DNA of 64,000 bases, from the NCBI GenBank assembly GCA_963771025.1, contig CAVYRL010000004.1:320401-384400 (forward strand). The letters run 5' to 3'. Positions 42,230 through 52,198 of the stretch are shown piece after piece. Within the stretch, counting starts at the first letter, position 1. Each line of letters starts with the position of its first letter. The translations under genes were made by a program, and so were the position numbers. A model generated the notes under the pieces. The model searched no databases. It saw nothing but the letters and a program-made list of their open reading frames with translations, and was not told the origin of the DNA. This stretch comes from Miltoncostaea sp963771025 (GTDB lineage: Bacteria; Actinomycetota; Thermoleophilia; Miltoncostaeales; Miltoncostaeaceae).

Positions 42230-42230
42230 G

Positions 42231-43595
42231 TCAGTCGGCGGGCGTGGCCGTCGATCGCAGCCAGCGGCGGTCGCCCACCAGGTCGCGCGCCGTCTCCGCG
42301 TCGCGCCACTGCGGGGTGCGCAGCAGATGCCTGTGGAACGGGATCAGGGTCTGGATACCGCCGATCTCGAACCCGTCGAGCGCCTCGAGCATCCGCTCAG
42401 TGGCGGCCTCGCGCGAGACGTCGTGCACGATGAGCTTGGCGAGCAGCGAGTCGTAGTACGCCGGCACCGTGAAGCCGGCCGCCACGCCGGAGTCGACGCG
42501 CACTCCGAGCCCCGCCGGCTCGCGGTAGGAGGTGATCACGCCGGGACTCGGGATGAACCCCTTGTGGGCGGCTTCCGCGTTGATGCGGCACTCGATCGCG
42601 ACGCCGTCCGGCGCGACCTGCGCCTGGGTCACCGAGAGGGGTTCCCCGGCCGCGGCGCGTAGCTGCTCGTGCACCAGATCGAGCCCGGTCGTCATCTCCG
42701 TGACGGTGTGCTCCACCTGGAGGCGGGTGTTCATCTCCAGGAAGTAGAAGTCCTCGCCCACCAGCAGGCCCTCGATCGTCCCCGCGGACGTGTACCCGAT
42801 GCTCCGCGCGATCCGCACCGCCTGCTCGCCCATCCGCGTGCGCAGGGCGGCGTCAACCGTGGGCGCCGGCGACTCCTCCACCAGCTTCTGGTGGCGACGC
42901 TGGATCGAGCAGTCGCGCTCGCCCAGGTGCACCACCGCGCCATGGCCGTCGCCGAGCACCTGCACCTCGACGTGGCGGGGGTCGTCGAAGTATCGCTCGA
43001 GGTAGACGGCGGCGTCGCCGAAGAAGCGGGAGCCCTCCCCCCGTACGGCCTCCACGGCGGCCTCCAGCTCGCCCTCGGACCCGGCGACGCGAAAGCCCAT
43101 GCCGCCCCCACCGCCCGAGGCCTTGACGGCCACCGGGTAGCCGATCCGCTCCGCCGCCGCGCGGGCCTCGTCAACCGACTCGACGGCGGCGTCGCTACCG
43201 GGGACCACCGGCACGCCGAGCCGCGCGACGACCTCGCGAGCACGCGTCTTGCTGCCCATCGCCTCGATCGCATCGGGGCCGGGACCCACGAAGACGAGTC
43301 CCGCGTCGGCACACCGCTGCGCGAACGCCGCGTTCTCCGAGAGGAAGCCGTAGCCCGGGTGGATCGCCTCGCAGCCCGTGCGCCGGGCCGCGTCGAGGAT
43401 GGCGTCCGCGTCGAGGTAGCTCTCGCTCGCGGGGCCGGGGCCGATGCGGTGGGCCTCGTCGGCCAGCCCGACGTGCGGCGCCTCCCGGTCCGGATCCGAG
43501 AACACGGCCACCGACGCCACTTCGAGCTCCCCCAGGGCACGCACGATCCTGACGGCGATCTCGCCGCGGTTCGCCACAAGCACCTTGTCGAACAC
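42231..43595 (-). CDS. Biotin carboxylase subunit of an acyl-CoA carboxylase
   Basis: The 454-residue ATP-grasp enzyme has VLVANRGEIAVRIVRA at the start, the glycine-rich loop VKASGGGGGMGFR, RDCSIQRRHQKLVEE and the active-site FLEMNTRLQVEHTVTEM. Its length equals a stand-alone AccC-type subunit without fused carrier domain. It carboxylates biotin on the small carrier protein encoded 24 bp upstream. The matching carboxyltransferase is not in this operon but in the divergent one (46736). The complex could act on acetyl-, propionyl-, methylcrotonyl- or geranyl-type CoA substrates. Confidence 0.94.
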   Translation of the reverse strand: MFDKVLVANRGEIAVRIVRALGELEVASVAVFSDPDREAPHVGLADEAHRIGPGPASESYLDADAILDAARRTGCEAIHPGYGFLSENAAFAQRCADAGLVFVGPGPDAIEAMGSKTRAREVVARLGVPVVPGSDAAVESVDEARAAAERIGYPVAVKASGGGGGMGFRVAGSEGELEAAVEAVRGEGSRFFGDAAVYLERYFDDPRHVEVQVLGDGHGAVVHLGERDCSIQRRHQKLVEESPAPTVDAALRTRMGEQAVRIARSIGYTSAGTIEGLLVGEDFYFLEMNTRLQVEHTVTEMTTGLDLVHEQLRAAAGEPLSVTQAQVAPDGVAIECRINAEAAHKGFIPSPGVITSYREPAGLGVRVDSGVAAGFTVPAYYDSLLAKLIVHDVSREAATERMLEALDGFEIGGIQTLIPFHRHLLRTPQWRDAETARDLVGDRRWLRSTATPAD

Positions 43596-43619
43596 ACGTC
43601 CTCCCGGTCGCCGACGCCC

Positions 43620-43832
43620 TCAGTCGAGCTCGAACAGGAGCTGGCCCTCGGCCACCTGGTCCCCGCCGGCCACGTGCACGCCGGCGACGACGCCGTCGTC
43701 CTCGGACTCCACGGGGATCTCCAGTTTCATCGACTCGATGATCCCCAGCTCGTCGCCGTCGCTGACCCGGTCGCCGACCTTCACGAGCACCTTCCACATG
43801 CTCCCGGTGATCGGGGCGCGTATCTCCTGCAC
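43620..43832 (-). CDS. Biotin carboxyl carrier (biotinyl/lipoyl-domain) protein
   Basis: The 70-residue protein is just one biotinyl domain. It starts at a GTG behind GAGGAG and reads VQEIRAPITGSMWKVLVKVG, with the acceptor lysine at residue 36 in ESMKLE and a final GQLLFELD strand. The motif is SMKLE rather than the common AMKM, as in several acyl-CoA carboxylase carriers. It has no extra N-terminal arm, so it must dock by the domain alone. It is the first gene of the leftward operon after operator site 10. Confidence 0.9.
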   Translation of the reverse strand: MQEIRAPITGSMWKVLVKVGDRVSDGDELGIIESMKLEIPVESEDDGVVAGVHVAGGDQVAEGQLLFELD

Positions 43833-43896
43833 CGGGCTCTCCTCGCGTCGCTCGCGTCGGGTCGCGTCGAAACCTAGCGGCCGAGGCACGCTATTC

Positions 43897-43915
43897 TCAA
43901 CCAACCGTTCGTTTG
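43897..43915. promoter_or_regulatory. Operator-like inverted repeat (site 10)
   Basis: TCAACCAACCGTTCGTTTGA is an imperfect palindrome of the same family (TCAAC...GTTTGA), between the divergent carrier-protein and thiolase operons. The listed span covers its core; the last A lies at 43916. Confidence 0.65.
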
Positions 43916-43984
43916 AAATACTGCGACCCACCGGCCGGGCCCATCCAACGGGGAGGGTCACGGAGCGGGAACTGGAGGACCCAG

Positions 43985-45148
<1,164 letters not shown>

Positions 45149-45172
45149 CCGGCGAGCCCGAACGGTACCCCG

Positions 45173-45946
45173 GTGCGCACGCTCGACCTCTTCGACCTGT
45201 CCGGCCGCGTCGCCGTCGTCACCGGCGGCGGCCGCGGCATCGGCCGCCAGATGGCCACCGCGCTCGCCGAGGTCGGCGCCGACGTGGTCGTGTGCTCGCG
45301 CAAGCTGGGCAACTGCGAGGAGGCCGCGACCGAGCTCTCCGCGCTCGGCGTGCGGGCTCTCGCCATGGCCTGCGACGCGCGCGACCCCGCGTCGGTGGAG
45401 GAGGTGGTGCGGCGCACCACCGGCGAACTGGGCGGCCTCGACGTCCTGGTCAACAACGCCGGGGCGACCTGGGGCGCGGCGCCCGAGGACGTGCCCCTCG
45501 AATCCTGGGCGAAGGTGGTGGACGTCAACCTCACGGGCGTGTTCACCTTCTGCCAGATGGCGGGCCGGGTGATGATCGCGCGGGGCGGAGGGCGGATCCT
45601 CAACGTGGCATCGATCGCGGGGCTCAGGGGTTTCCCGGCCGACGTGGTCAACGCGATCCCGTACAGCGCGAGCAAGGGCGGGGTGATCGCGCTGACGCGC
45701 GACCTGGCCTGCAAGTGGGCCCATCACGGGATCACCGTCAACGCGCTGGCCCCCGGCTGGTTCCCATCGGACATGTCCTCGGGCGTGCTCGAGGACCGCG
45801 GCGGCGCGATCGTGGACCGCATCCCGCTGCGCCGGCTCGGGGGCCCGGACGACCTGAAGGGCGCGGTGGCCTTCCTGGCCTCCCGTGCATCGGATTTCGT
45901 GACGGGGCAGACGCTCGTCGTGGACGGAGGGGAGTCGGCGTGGTGA
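45173..45946 (+). CDS. Short-chain dehydrogenase/reductase
   Basis: The 257-residue classical SDR has the cofactor motif VVTGGGRGIGRQ, NNAG in VLVNNAGATWG, the serine of LNVASIAGLRG and the catalytic YxxxK in IPYSASKGG. The C-terminus VTGQTLVVDGGESAW is typical. The Cys-Ser-Arg after the second strand (VVVCSRKL) suggests NADP preference, though this is weak evidence. It starts at GTG 45173 and is likely to oxidise or reduce a hydroxyl or keto group of the pathway intermediate. Confidence 0.93.
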   Translation: MRTLDLFDLSGRVAVVTGGGRGIGRQMATALAEVGADVVVCSRKLGNCEEAATELSALGVRALAMACDARDPASVEEVVRRTTGELGGLDVLVNNAGATWGAAPEDVPLESWAKVVDVNLTGVFTFCQMAGRVMIARGGGRILNVASIAGLRGFPADVVNAIPYSASKGGVIALTRDLACKWAHHGITVNALAPGWFPSDMSSGVLEDRGGAIVDRIPLRRLGGPDDLKGAVAFLASRASDFVTGQTLVVDGGESAW

Positions 45947-45983
45947 TGGGATGTGCGGGGTACCGAGCGCGGGAGGAGGACCG

Positions 45984-46739
45984 ATGCTGAGGTACAAGGT
46001 GCGGGACGCGGTCGCCTGGTGCACGATCGACCGCCCGGAGAAGCTCAACGCCATGACGAACGGTTTCTTCGGCGAGCTGCGCGAGGCGGTGGCCGCCGCC
46101 GGTGCGGACCGCGACGTGCGGGTCGTGGTGATCCACGGCGAGGGGCGCTGTTTCTCGGTGGGCGGGGACATCGCCGGCTTCGGCGACATCGGAGGGACGG
46201 CCGACCGGCGCGCATACGTCACCGAGGCGGTCACCGCGTTCCGCGCGGTCGAGGAGTCGCCGACGCCGGTGATCGCAGCGGTGCACGGGCACACGCTGGG
46301 GGGCGGCTGCGAGCTGACCCTCGTGTGCGACCTGGTGGTGGCCGACGAGACCGCGCGCTTCGGCATGCCCGAGACCGCCGTGGGCCTCATGCCGGGCATC
46401 GGAGTCGTGCGGGGCCGCGCGCACGCGGGTCTGCACGCCCTCAAGTACCTCATCCTGACGGGCCTGCCGATCGACGCGCACGAGGCACGTGGCGCGGGGC
46501 TGGTGAACGTCGTCGTGCCCCCGGGCGGCCACCTCGCCGAGGCCCAACGGCTGGCCGAGGCCATCGCCCAACGGTCGCCGCTGGCCGTCTCCACGGCCAA
46601 GGCGTTCCTCGGCTGGGACGCCGCGGAGCGCTACCCCCATTCCATCGACGCGGTCGCGATGCTGCAGGGCAGCGACGACCACGCGGAGGGCGTCGCGGCG
46701 TTCGTCCAGAAGCGCCCGCCGGCGTTCGAGGGACGATGA
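45984..46739 (+). CDS. Enoyl-CoA hydratase/isomerase family protein
   Basis: The ATG at 45984 follows GGGAGGAGG and gives 251 residues. Both catalytic Glu residues are present, in GGGCELTLVCD and MPETAVGLMPGIG, as is the CoA-binding SVGGDIAGFG. The loop after the second Glu (GVVRGRAHAGLHALKY) replaces the usual GGTQRLPR-like sequence, so substrate handling may differ from ordinary crotonases. Its TGA overlaps the carboxyltransferase ATG by 4 bp. Confidence 0.91.
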   Translation: MLRYKVRDAVAWCTIDRPEKLNAMTNGFFGELREAVAAAGADRDVRVVVIHGEGRCFSVGGDIAGFGDIGGTADRRAYVTEAVTAFRAVEESPTPVIAAVHGHTLGGGCELTLVCDLVVADETARFGMPETAVGLMPGIGVVRGRAHAGLHALKYLILTGLPIDAHEARGAGLVNVVVPPGGHLAEAQRLAEAIAQRSPLAVSTAKAFLGWDAAERYPHSIDAVAMLQGSDDHAEGVAAFVQKRPPAFEGR

Positions 46740-48334
46740 GCGGCGACCCGACCACCGGCGGCGAGCCCGTGGCCCCCGAGCCCCCGCCCCCGGACACGGC
46801 CGAGCGCGTCGCCGAGCTCGAGCGCCGCCGGGAGGCGGCCCTCGCGATGGGCGGTCCGGAACGGGTGGCCCGCCATCACGCGTCGGGGCGGCTCACCGCG
46901 CGCGAGCGGATCGACGCCCTGGTGGACCCCGGCTCGTTCTACGAGCTCGGCCTGCTGGCCGAACCGGAGCTGCGGCGCGAGGCCCTCGCGCCCGCCGACG
47001 CGATCGTGTCGGGCTTCGCCCGCGTCGACGGGCGCAAGGTGTGCCTCCTCGCCGTCAACGCCACGGTGCTGGCGGGCACGACCGCCCAGGTCAACATGCG
47101 CAAGCAGAACCGGCTCGCGGCCTTCGCCGGCCGTAAGGGGCTGCCCCTCATCTGCCTGAGCGACAACGACGGCGGGCGCATCCCGGACGTGATGGGCTGG
47201 CGCTTCTCGGGCCTGCCGTTCGACTTCCTCACCTTCGTGCAGGCCCCGCCGGGTCATCCCGAGATCCCACGGATGGCGGCGGTGCTGGGGGCCAGCTACG
47301 GCGACTCGGCCCTGCACGCCGCGATGGGCAACTACGTCGTGATGACGCCCGAGTCGGCGCTCGCGCTCTCGGGCCCGCCGGTGGTCCTGGCGGCGATCGG
47401 CGAGGACCTGACCCACGACGAGCTCGGCGGGCCCGCGGTGGCGACCGGCATCAGCGGGTCGGCGCATGCGGTGGTCGAGGACGAGCAGGCGGCCTTCGCC
47501 GCGCTGAGGCGTTTCCTGGCGTACATGCCCGACACGGCCGCCCTGCCGGCGCCCACGGCCCCGCCGCGCCCGCCGGCGACCGACCCGGTGAGGCTGCTGA
47601 AGCTCGTCAAGGCCGACCCGCGCCGCGGCTATGACATGCGCAAGGTGCTGGACGCGATCGTCGACGCCGACAGCCTGCTGCCGTGGGGCGAGCGCTACGG
47701 GGCCAGCGTCATCTGCGCCCTCGCCCGGCTCGAGGGGGAGCCGGTGGGCGTGGTGGCGAGCCAGCCGATGCAGCGCGGGGCGGTGATGGACGTGCCGGCG
47801 CTCACCAAGGAGGCCGCGTTCATCGACCTCTGCGACACATTCAACATCCCCCTGGCCTTCTTCCAGGACGTGCCCGGCCTGATGATCGGGTCGGAGGCCG
47901 AACGGGCCGGCATCCTCGCCGCGTACGAGCGGGTGGTGGCGCGCCTGGCGCGCGCGGAGGTGCCGAAGGTCGCGGTGGTCGTGCGCAAGGCCTACGGCGG
48001 CGGGCACTTCGCGCTGGGCGGCGGGCCGACCCACCCGGATCTCGTGCTCGCCTGGCCGACGGCCGAGCTCGGCTTCATGGCGGCCGTCACCGGCGTCCGC
48101 ACGGTGCACCGGCGCCGGCTCGAGGAGACCCTCGCGGCCGAGGGCCAGGAGGCCCGCGACCGGCTGGTGACAGAGCTCGCCGAGGAGTGGGCGCGCGAGT
48201 CGGAGCCCTGGGAGGCCGCCGCGCACGCCTACATCGACGACGTGATCGACCCGCGGACCACCCGCGAGGCGGTCCGTCTCGGCATCGACTTCGCGTGGGG
48301 CAGCGGCCCGCGCGTCAGCAAAGCCCGGACCTAG
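46736..48334 (+). CDS. Acyl-CoA carboxylase, carboxyltransferase subunit
   Basis: The 532-residue protein has the two-domain carboxyltransferase layout: ARHHASGRLTARERIDALVDP at the N-terminus, a VNATVLAGTTAQVNMRKQNR region, then ISGSAHAVVEDEQAAF, and in the C-terminal domain FFQDVPGLMIGSEAERAG and VRKAYGGGHFALGGG. It resembles propionyl- and methylcrotonyl-CoA carboxylase beta chains. Its biotin carboxylase and carrier lie in the divergent operon 3 kb away, so operator site 10 would balance both halves. The acyl-CoA substrate cannot be fixed from the visible residues. Confidence 0.92.
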   Translation: MSGDPTTGGEPVAPEPPPPDTAERVAELERRREAALAMGGPERVARHHASGRLTARERIDALVDPGSFYELGLLAEPELRREALAPADAIVSGFARVDGRKVCLLAVNATVLAGTTAQVNMRKQNRLAAFAGRKGLPLICLSDNDGGRIPDVMGWRFSGLPFDFLTFVQAPPGHPEIPRMAAVLGASYGDSALHAAMGNYVVMTPESALALSGPPVVLAAIGEDLTHDELGGPAVATGISGSAHAVVEDEQAAFAALRRFLAYMPDTAALPAPTAPPRPPATDPVRLLKLVKADPRRGYDMRKVLDAIVDADSLLPWGERYGASVICALARLEGEPVGVVASQPMQRGAVMDVPALTKEAAFIDLCDTFNIPLAFFQDVPGLMIGSEAERAGILAAYERVVARLARAEVPKVAVVVRKAYGGGHFALGGGPTHPDLVLAWPTAELGFMAAVTGVRTVHRRRLEETLAAEGQEARDRLVTELAEEWARESEPWEAAAHAYIDDVIDPRTTREAVRLGIDFAWGSGPRVSKART

Positions 48335-48345
48335 GAGATCCCGAA

Positions 48346-48837
48346 ATGCCCAGCGGCCCCCTGGCACACGTCTGCTTCCTGGTGAAGGACCTCGACAAAG
48401 CGATCGAGGACTGGCGCAAGATCCTCGGCGTGCTCGATCCGGCCCAGCTCGAGGCGCCGATCGTGCGGTACGACCGCTTCGAGGCCGGCGGGGACGTGAT
48501 GAGCTGGGCGAACTTCGTCAACACCGGCGGCTGCGAGATCCAGCTCCTGTGCCCGCTCAACGAGGACGGGCCCCTGGGCAAGCGGCTGGCCAAGCGCGGC
48601 GAGGGGGTGCACCACATCTGCTTCACGACGCCCGACCTGCCCGACTCGGTCCAGAAGCTGGCCGCGGCCGGCGTGGACCTGACCAGTGAGGAGCTGTCGC
48701 AGGACCCGCAGGTCCCCTGGCAGTACTGGACCTTCATCGCGCCCAGCACCAGCCATGGCCTGCTGGTGGAGGTGGCCTACCCCTACCTGGCCGTGGACGG
48801 CAAGTGGGAGCCGGGCATGGGCGTTCCCGTGCCATGA
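48346..48837 (+). CDS. VOC-family protein (methylmalonyl-CoA epimerase/glyoxalase-like)
   Basis: The 163-residue protein consists of two paired beta-alpha-beta-beta-beta units. Possible metal ligands are visible in LAHVCFLVKDL, CEIQLLCP, GVHHICFTTPDL and LLVEVAYPY (His, Gln, His, Glu). This order is that of methylmalonyl-CoA epimerase. Placed right after an acyl-CoA carboxyltransferase it may epimerise the carboxylated product. Start ATG 48346 behind GGAG; it overlaps the next LLM gene by 4 bp. Confidence 0.88.
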   Translation: MPSGPLAHVCFLVKDLDKAIEDWRKILGVLDPAQLEAPIVRYDRFEAGGDVMSWANFVNTGGCEIQLLCPLNEDGPLGKRLAKRGEGVHHICFTTPDLPDSVQKLAAAGVDLTSEELSQDPQVPWQYWTFIAPSTSHGLLVEVAYPYLAVDGKWEPGMGVPVP

Positions 48838-49832
48838 CCGCGTCCGCGTTCGACGCGGTCGGCGTGGGGCTCTGGACGATGCAGTCCACCGCCATGGCGC
48901 CCGCCGCCCCGACCGAGCTCTACGAGCGGTTCGCCGACGACGCCGCCCTGGCCGAGCGGCTGGGCTTCCGCTCGGTCTGGAGCGCCGAGCACCGGGCCTG
49001 GTACGACGGCTGGTGCCCCGCGCTGGTGCACGCCCAGGCGTTCGCCGCGGCGCGGACCGAGCGCGTCCGGTTCGGCCACGCGATCCTCCTGGTGCCCCAG
49101 CACGACCCGGTGCGCCTGGCGCGTGCGCTCGCGACGCTCGACCGCCTCTCCGGCGGACGAGTCGACCTCGGCGCCGGGCTCGGCCACCGCGACGCCGAGT
49201 TCGACATGGTGGGCCTGCGCCGCAACCGTCGCGGGCGCCTGATGGACACGGCGCTCGACACGATGGCGGCCGTATGGGCGGGCGAGCACGGGGACGCGCC
49301 GCCGGCCCAGCGCCGCGGCCCCCCGGTGTGGGTGGGGGGGATGGCACCCCAGGCGATCGCGCGGGCGGCGAGCCGCGGCCATGGGCTGATGCTCCCCCAG
49401 ACCCTCCGCCCGCACGAGCTGCGCAGGATCATCGACGACTACCACGCCCAGGCCGACCGCCCGGGGACCGTGGGGGCCCTGCGCGACGTCTGGGTGGAGA
49501 GCGACCCGCGCCGGGCGGGCGGGTTCCGGCGCAAGGTCGACGCCCACTTCCGCGAGGAGGCGGGCTCGTGGTGGGTGCTCAAGGGACAGGTGGGCTTCTC
49601 CCAGCCCGAGCAGATGGACCGCCAGCTCGGCCGGATCTACGACACCGAGGTGGTCGGTGGGCCGGCCGAGGTGGCCGAGGGTCTCAACGCCCTCTACGCG
49701 GCGGGCGTCGAGTTCCTGGTGCTGCGGGTCAACTTCGACTTCGTCGAGCGGGCGGAGCTGCGCGAGCAGCTCCAGCGCCTGGCCGAGGACGTCGTGCCCC
49801 TCCTCGAGCCGGCCGCGGCGCGGGTCGCCTGA
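48834..49832 (+). CDS. LLM-class flavin/F420-dependent oxidoreductase (4 of 6)
   Basis: The 332-residue barrel shows SVWSAEHRAWYDGW, GHAILLVPQHDPVRLARALATLD, DLGAGLGHRDAEFD and VWVGGMAPQAIARAA. It is the first of three consecutive LLM genes linked by stop/start overlaps. The three are unlike each other in sequence, so this is not a recent triplication. They may form different steps or a heteromer, as in luciferase. Confidence 0.9.
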   Translation: MTASAFDAVGVGLWTMQSTAMAPAAPTELYERFADDAALAERLGFRSVWSAEHRAWYDGWCPALVHAQAFAAARTERVRFGHAILLVPQHDPVRLARALATLDRLSGGRVDLGAGLGHRDAEFDMVGLRRNRRGRLMDTALDTMAAVWAGEHGDAPPAQRRGPPVWVGGMAPQAIARAASRGHGLMLPQTLRPHELRRIIDDYHAQADRPGTVGALRDVWVESDPRRAGGFRRKVDAHFREEAGSWWVLKGQVGFSQPEQMDRQLGRIYDTEVVGGPAEVAEGLNALYAAGVEFLVLRVNFDFVERAELREQLQRLAEDVVPLLEPAAARVA

Positions 49833-50644
49833 TGCGCCTGCTGATCGAGCCGACCGATGCTGAGGATCTCGAGACGCTCGTCGCGGCCGGTCACGCCGCG
49901 CGCCGGAGCGGCCTCGACGGCGTGCTGATCGGCCGGACGCCCCTCGTCTCCGCGCCCCTCGTGGCGGCCGCGGCGCTCGCCGCGCGGGTGGAGGGGATCC
50001 GGATCGCCGTGCGGGTCGAGGTGGGCGAGGCCCACCCGATCGAGGTCGCTGAGGAGGCCGCGGTGGTGGACGTGGCGAGCGGCGGCCGCCTGATCCTGGT
50101 GGTCGAGCCCGCGCCCGGTCGCGGGGATCGCTTCGGGGAGGCCCTCGACCTGCTGCGCACCGCCTTCTCCCCGGTGCCCTTCCGCTTCGAGGGCGCCACC
50201 TGGCGCGTCCCGGCCAACCTCCCGGCCAACGAGCACAATCTGGAGCGCCGCGCGCGGCTGACCCCCGCACCGGTGCAGCCGCGCCTCGAGCTGTGGGGCG
50301 CCGGCGACGGCCGCGAGGCCGCCCTGTCGCGAGGCATCGGATTCCTCGCGGCCACCGACGACGACCCGGACGAGCTCGCGCGCGCGTGGGATCGCGCGAC
50401 GGCGGCGCTGGGGCCGGCCGGCATCGGGGCCGCGCGCGCGCGGCGCGAGCGGTACGACGGCGAGACGACCGTCCTGGTGGAGCGGCTGCGCGGGGGACGC
50501 GCGGCCTTCGGCCAGTCGTGGGCCGTGATCCAGGCGCCCGGGGCCGCCGCCCTCACGATCTCGCGCTGGGTGCGGCCACGGGTGCAGACGGACGACCTTC
50601 CCGAGGGGCTCGAGGCCCATTGGGACGCGACGCTCCCCCGGTGA
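49832..50644 (+). CDS. Short, divergent LLM-class oxidoreductase-like protein (5 of 6)
   Basis: The start ATG shares one base with the preceding TGA. With 270 residues it is 60-100 shorter than its neighbours. AEEAAVVDVASGGRLILVVEP and LELWGAGDGREAALSRGIGFL match the central LLM strands, but the substrate-side inserts are largely missing and the usual E/H-containing strand-2 motif reads GVLIGRTPLVSA. It may be a non-catalytic partner of one of the adjacent LLM proteins, comparable to the beta subunit of luciferase. This is inference from length and order. Confidence 0.8.
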   Translation: MRLLIEPTDAEDLETLVAAGHAARRSGLDGVLIGRTPLVSAPLVAAAALAARVEGIRIAVRVEVGEAHPIEVAEEAAVVDVASGGRLILVVEPAPGRGDRFGEALDLLRTAFSPVPFRFEGATWRVPANLPANEHNLERRARLTPAPVQPRLELWGAGDGREAALSRGIGFLAATDDDPDELARAWDRATAALGPAGIGAARARRERYDGETTVLVERLRGGRAAFGQSWAVIQAPGAAALTISRWVRPRVQTDDLPEGLEAHWDATLPR

Positions 50645-51513
50645 CGGCGCCCAGGTTCGGCGTCCTGCTGCCGGCGTTCGGCGCCACATGGGCGCACGTG
50701 CGGGAGATCGCCGTGCGCGCCGAGGCGGCCGGCTACGACGACCTGTGGCTGCCGGACCACCTGCTGGGGATCCCCGACCCGGACACGCGGGTGCTGGAGT
50801 CCTGGACGGTGCTGTCTGCGCTCGCTCAGGCCACGGAGCGCGTGGGGCTCGGGACGCTGGTCGTCTCGGCCACGTTCCGCCCTCCGCGGGTGCTCGCGAA
50901 GGCCGTGGAAACGCTCGACGAGATCGCGCCGGGACGGCTCACGCTGGGCCTGGGGGCCGGCTGGCTGCGCGAGGAGCATGACGCGTTCGGCCTCCCCTTC
51001 CCGCCCCACCGCGAGCGTGTGGCCCGACTGGTGGAGATGATCGAGGCGGTGCGCGAGCGGGCCCCCGCCGTGCCCGTGCTGGTGGGCGGCGCCTCGGGCT
51101 CGGTCATGTCGGTGGCCGCCCGCCTCGCCGACCTCTGGAACGCCCCCGGCGACCGGCTCGACGAACTGCCCGAGCTCGTCGGCGCGTTCCGCGAGCGCGC
51201 CGCGCGCGCCGGGCGGACGGTGGGTCTGGTGGCCCGGGTCGGGGTGCTGCTGGGTGACGCCCCCGGCGAGGCCGAGGCGCGGCTCGCGCGGCGGTCGAAC
51301 CCCTGGACCCGCATTGGGCTCGGCCGCCTCGGCCTGGTGGGCGACCCGCCGACCGTCCTCGCCCGCATCGGCGAGCACCGCCGCCTCGGCGTGCAGAGCT
51401 TCGTCCTCGGTTTCTCCCAGCGGGACCTGCTGGGGGGAGCGTTGGAGGCCTTCGCGCACCGGGTGGTCGCGCCCGCGCGTGCCGTGGCCGTGACCCGATC
51501 GGAGGAGACATGA
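50641..51513 (+). CDS. LLM-class F420-dependent oxidoreductase (6 of 6)
   Basis: The 290-residue protein starts at a GTG overlapping the previous stop. It opens with FGVLLPAFGATWAHV, then DDLWLPDHLLGIPD, GTLVVSATFRPPRVLAKAVETLD over two strands, TLGLGAGWLREEHDAFG and VPVLVGGASGSVMSVAARLADLW. The LPDHLL and GAGWLREEHDAFG patterns are those of probable F420-dependent oxidoreductases of actinobacteria. It is followed with a 4-bp overlap by an NTF2-like gene. Confidence 0.9.
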   Translation: MTAPRFGVLLPAFGATWAHVREIAVRAEAAGYDDLWLPDHLLGIPDPDTRVLESWTVLSALAQATERVGLGTLVVSATFRPPRVLAKAVETLDEIAPGRLTLGLGAGWLREEHDAFGLPFPPHRERVARLVEMIEAVRERAPAVPVLVGGASGSVMSVAARLADLWNAPGDRLDELPELVGAFRERAARAGRTVGLVARVGVLLGDAPGEAEARLARRSNPWTRIGLGRLGLVGDPPTVLARIGEHRRLGVQSFVLGFSQRDLLGGALEAFAHRVVAPARAVAVTRSEET

Positions 51514-52040
51514 CCGAGCCGACCCTCGAGCGCCTGTGGGCGATGCACGAGATCCAGCAGCTCGCCTACCGCTACGCCTACGCCTTCGACTCGCGTGACG
51601 TCGCCGCGCTGGGCGCGCTGTGGCTGGAGACCGAGAGCCCTCTCCGCTACCCCGACATCGACATCCACACGGTGCGCGGGAGCTTCGACCAGTGGCTGGA
51701 CGGCCTCGGCCCGACCGTGCTCTCGGTGACCAACCACCTCATCGACCTGCGGGGGGACGACGACGCGACCGGCGTCGTGTACTGCCGGGCCCAGATCGAC
51801 ATGGGCGAGACCTATGTCGAGCAGGCGGTCCTCTACCACGACGTGTACGCGCGGGACGCGGGCGCCTGGCTCTTCCGCTCGCGCCGGCACATGCTGTGGT
51901 TCGGAGAGGAGCGGCCGGACAACCCGTTCCGCCTGCCCCCCGCCAACTGGCCCGCCAGCGCGGTGGGGAGCGGGACGCTCCCCGACGAGCTGCCCAGCTA
52001 CCGGGCCTTCCTCGCCTCCCGGGCCACGCCGGACGGCTAG
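51510..52040 (+). CDS. SnoaL/NTF2-like protein
   Basis: The 176-residue protein has the SnoaL_4 pattern, with MHEIQQLAYRYAYAFDSRD in the first helix, SVTNHLIDLRGDDDATGVVY and a C-terminal WLFRSRRHMLWFGEERPDNP. It overlaps the LLM gene by 4 bp and ends the nine-gene operon. A nearby HMLWFGEE-like end also occurs in the NTF2-like protein at 37515 (VLRQWTEERP), so the two probably belong to one subfamily. An isomerase or dehydratase role is a family-level guess. Confidence 0.85.
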   Translation: MTEPTLERLWAMHEIQQLAYRYAYAFDSRDVAALGALWLETESPLRYPDIDIHTVRGSFDQWLDGLGPTVLSVTNHLIDLRGDDDATGVVYCRAQIDMGETYVEQAVLYHDVYARDAGAWLFRSRRHMLWFGEERPDNPFRLPPANWPASAVGSGTLPDELPSYRAFLASRATPDG

Positions 52041-52198
52041 CGGCCCTCGTCGTCCGGCGTGGCCCGGCAGGCGAGGAGCCCCCTCCGGCCCTCGCCGAAA
52101 CCTGGGGCGTGCCCACGGCAGGGCATACCTGGCCTCTTGAGGGGTCGACGACGCGCTCCCGGTCACGTGGCCTATCAGCGGCTGCGTGGCAGATCGCC

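Noticed and set aside
52041..52198. A terminator between the convergent NTF2-like and MFS genes
   Set aside because: Some GC-rich complementary stretches exist, but no clear stem followed by a T-run on either strand.
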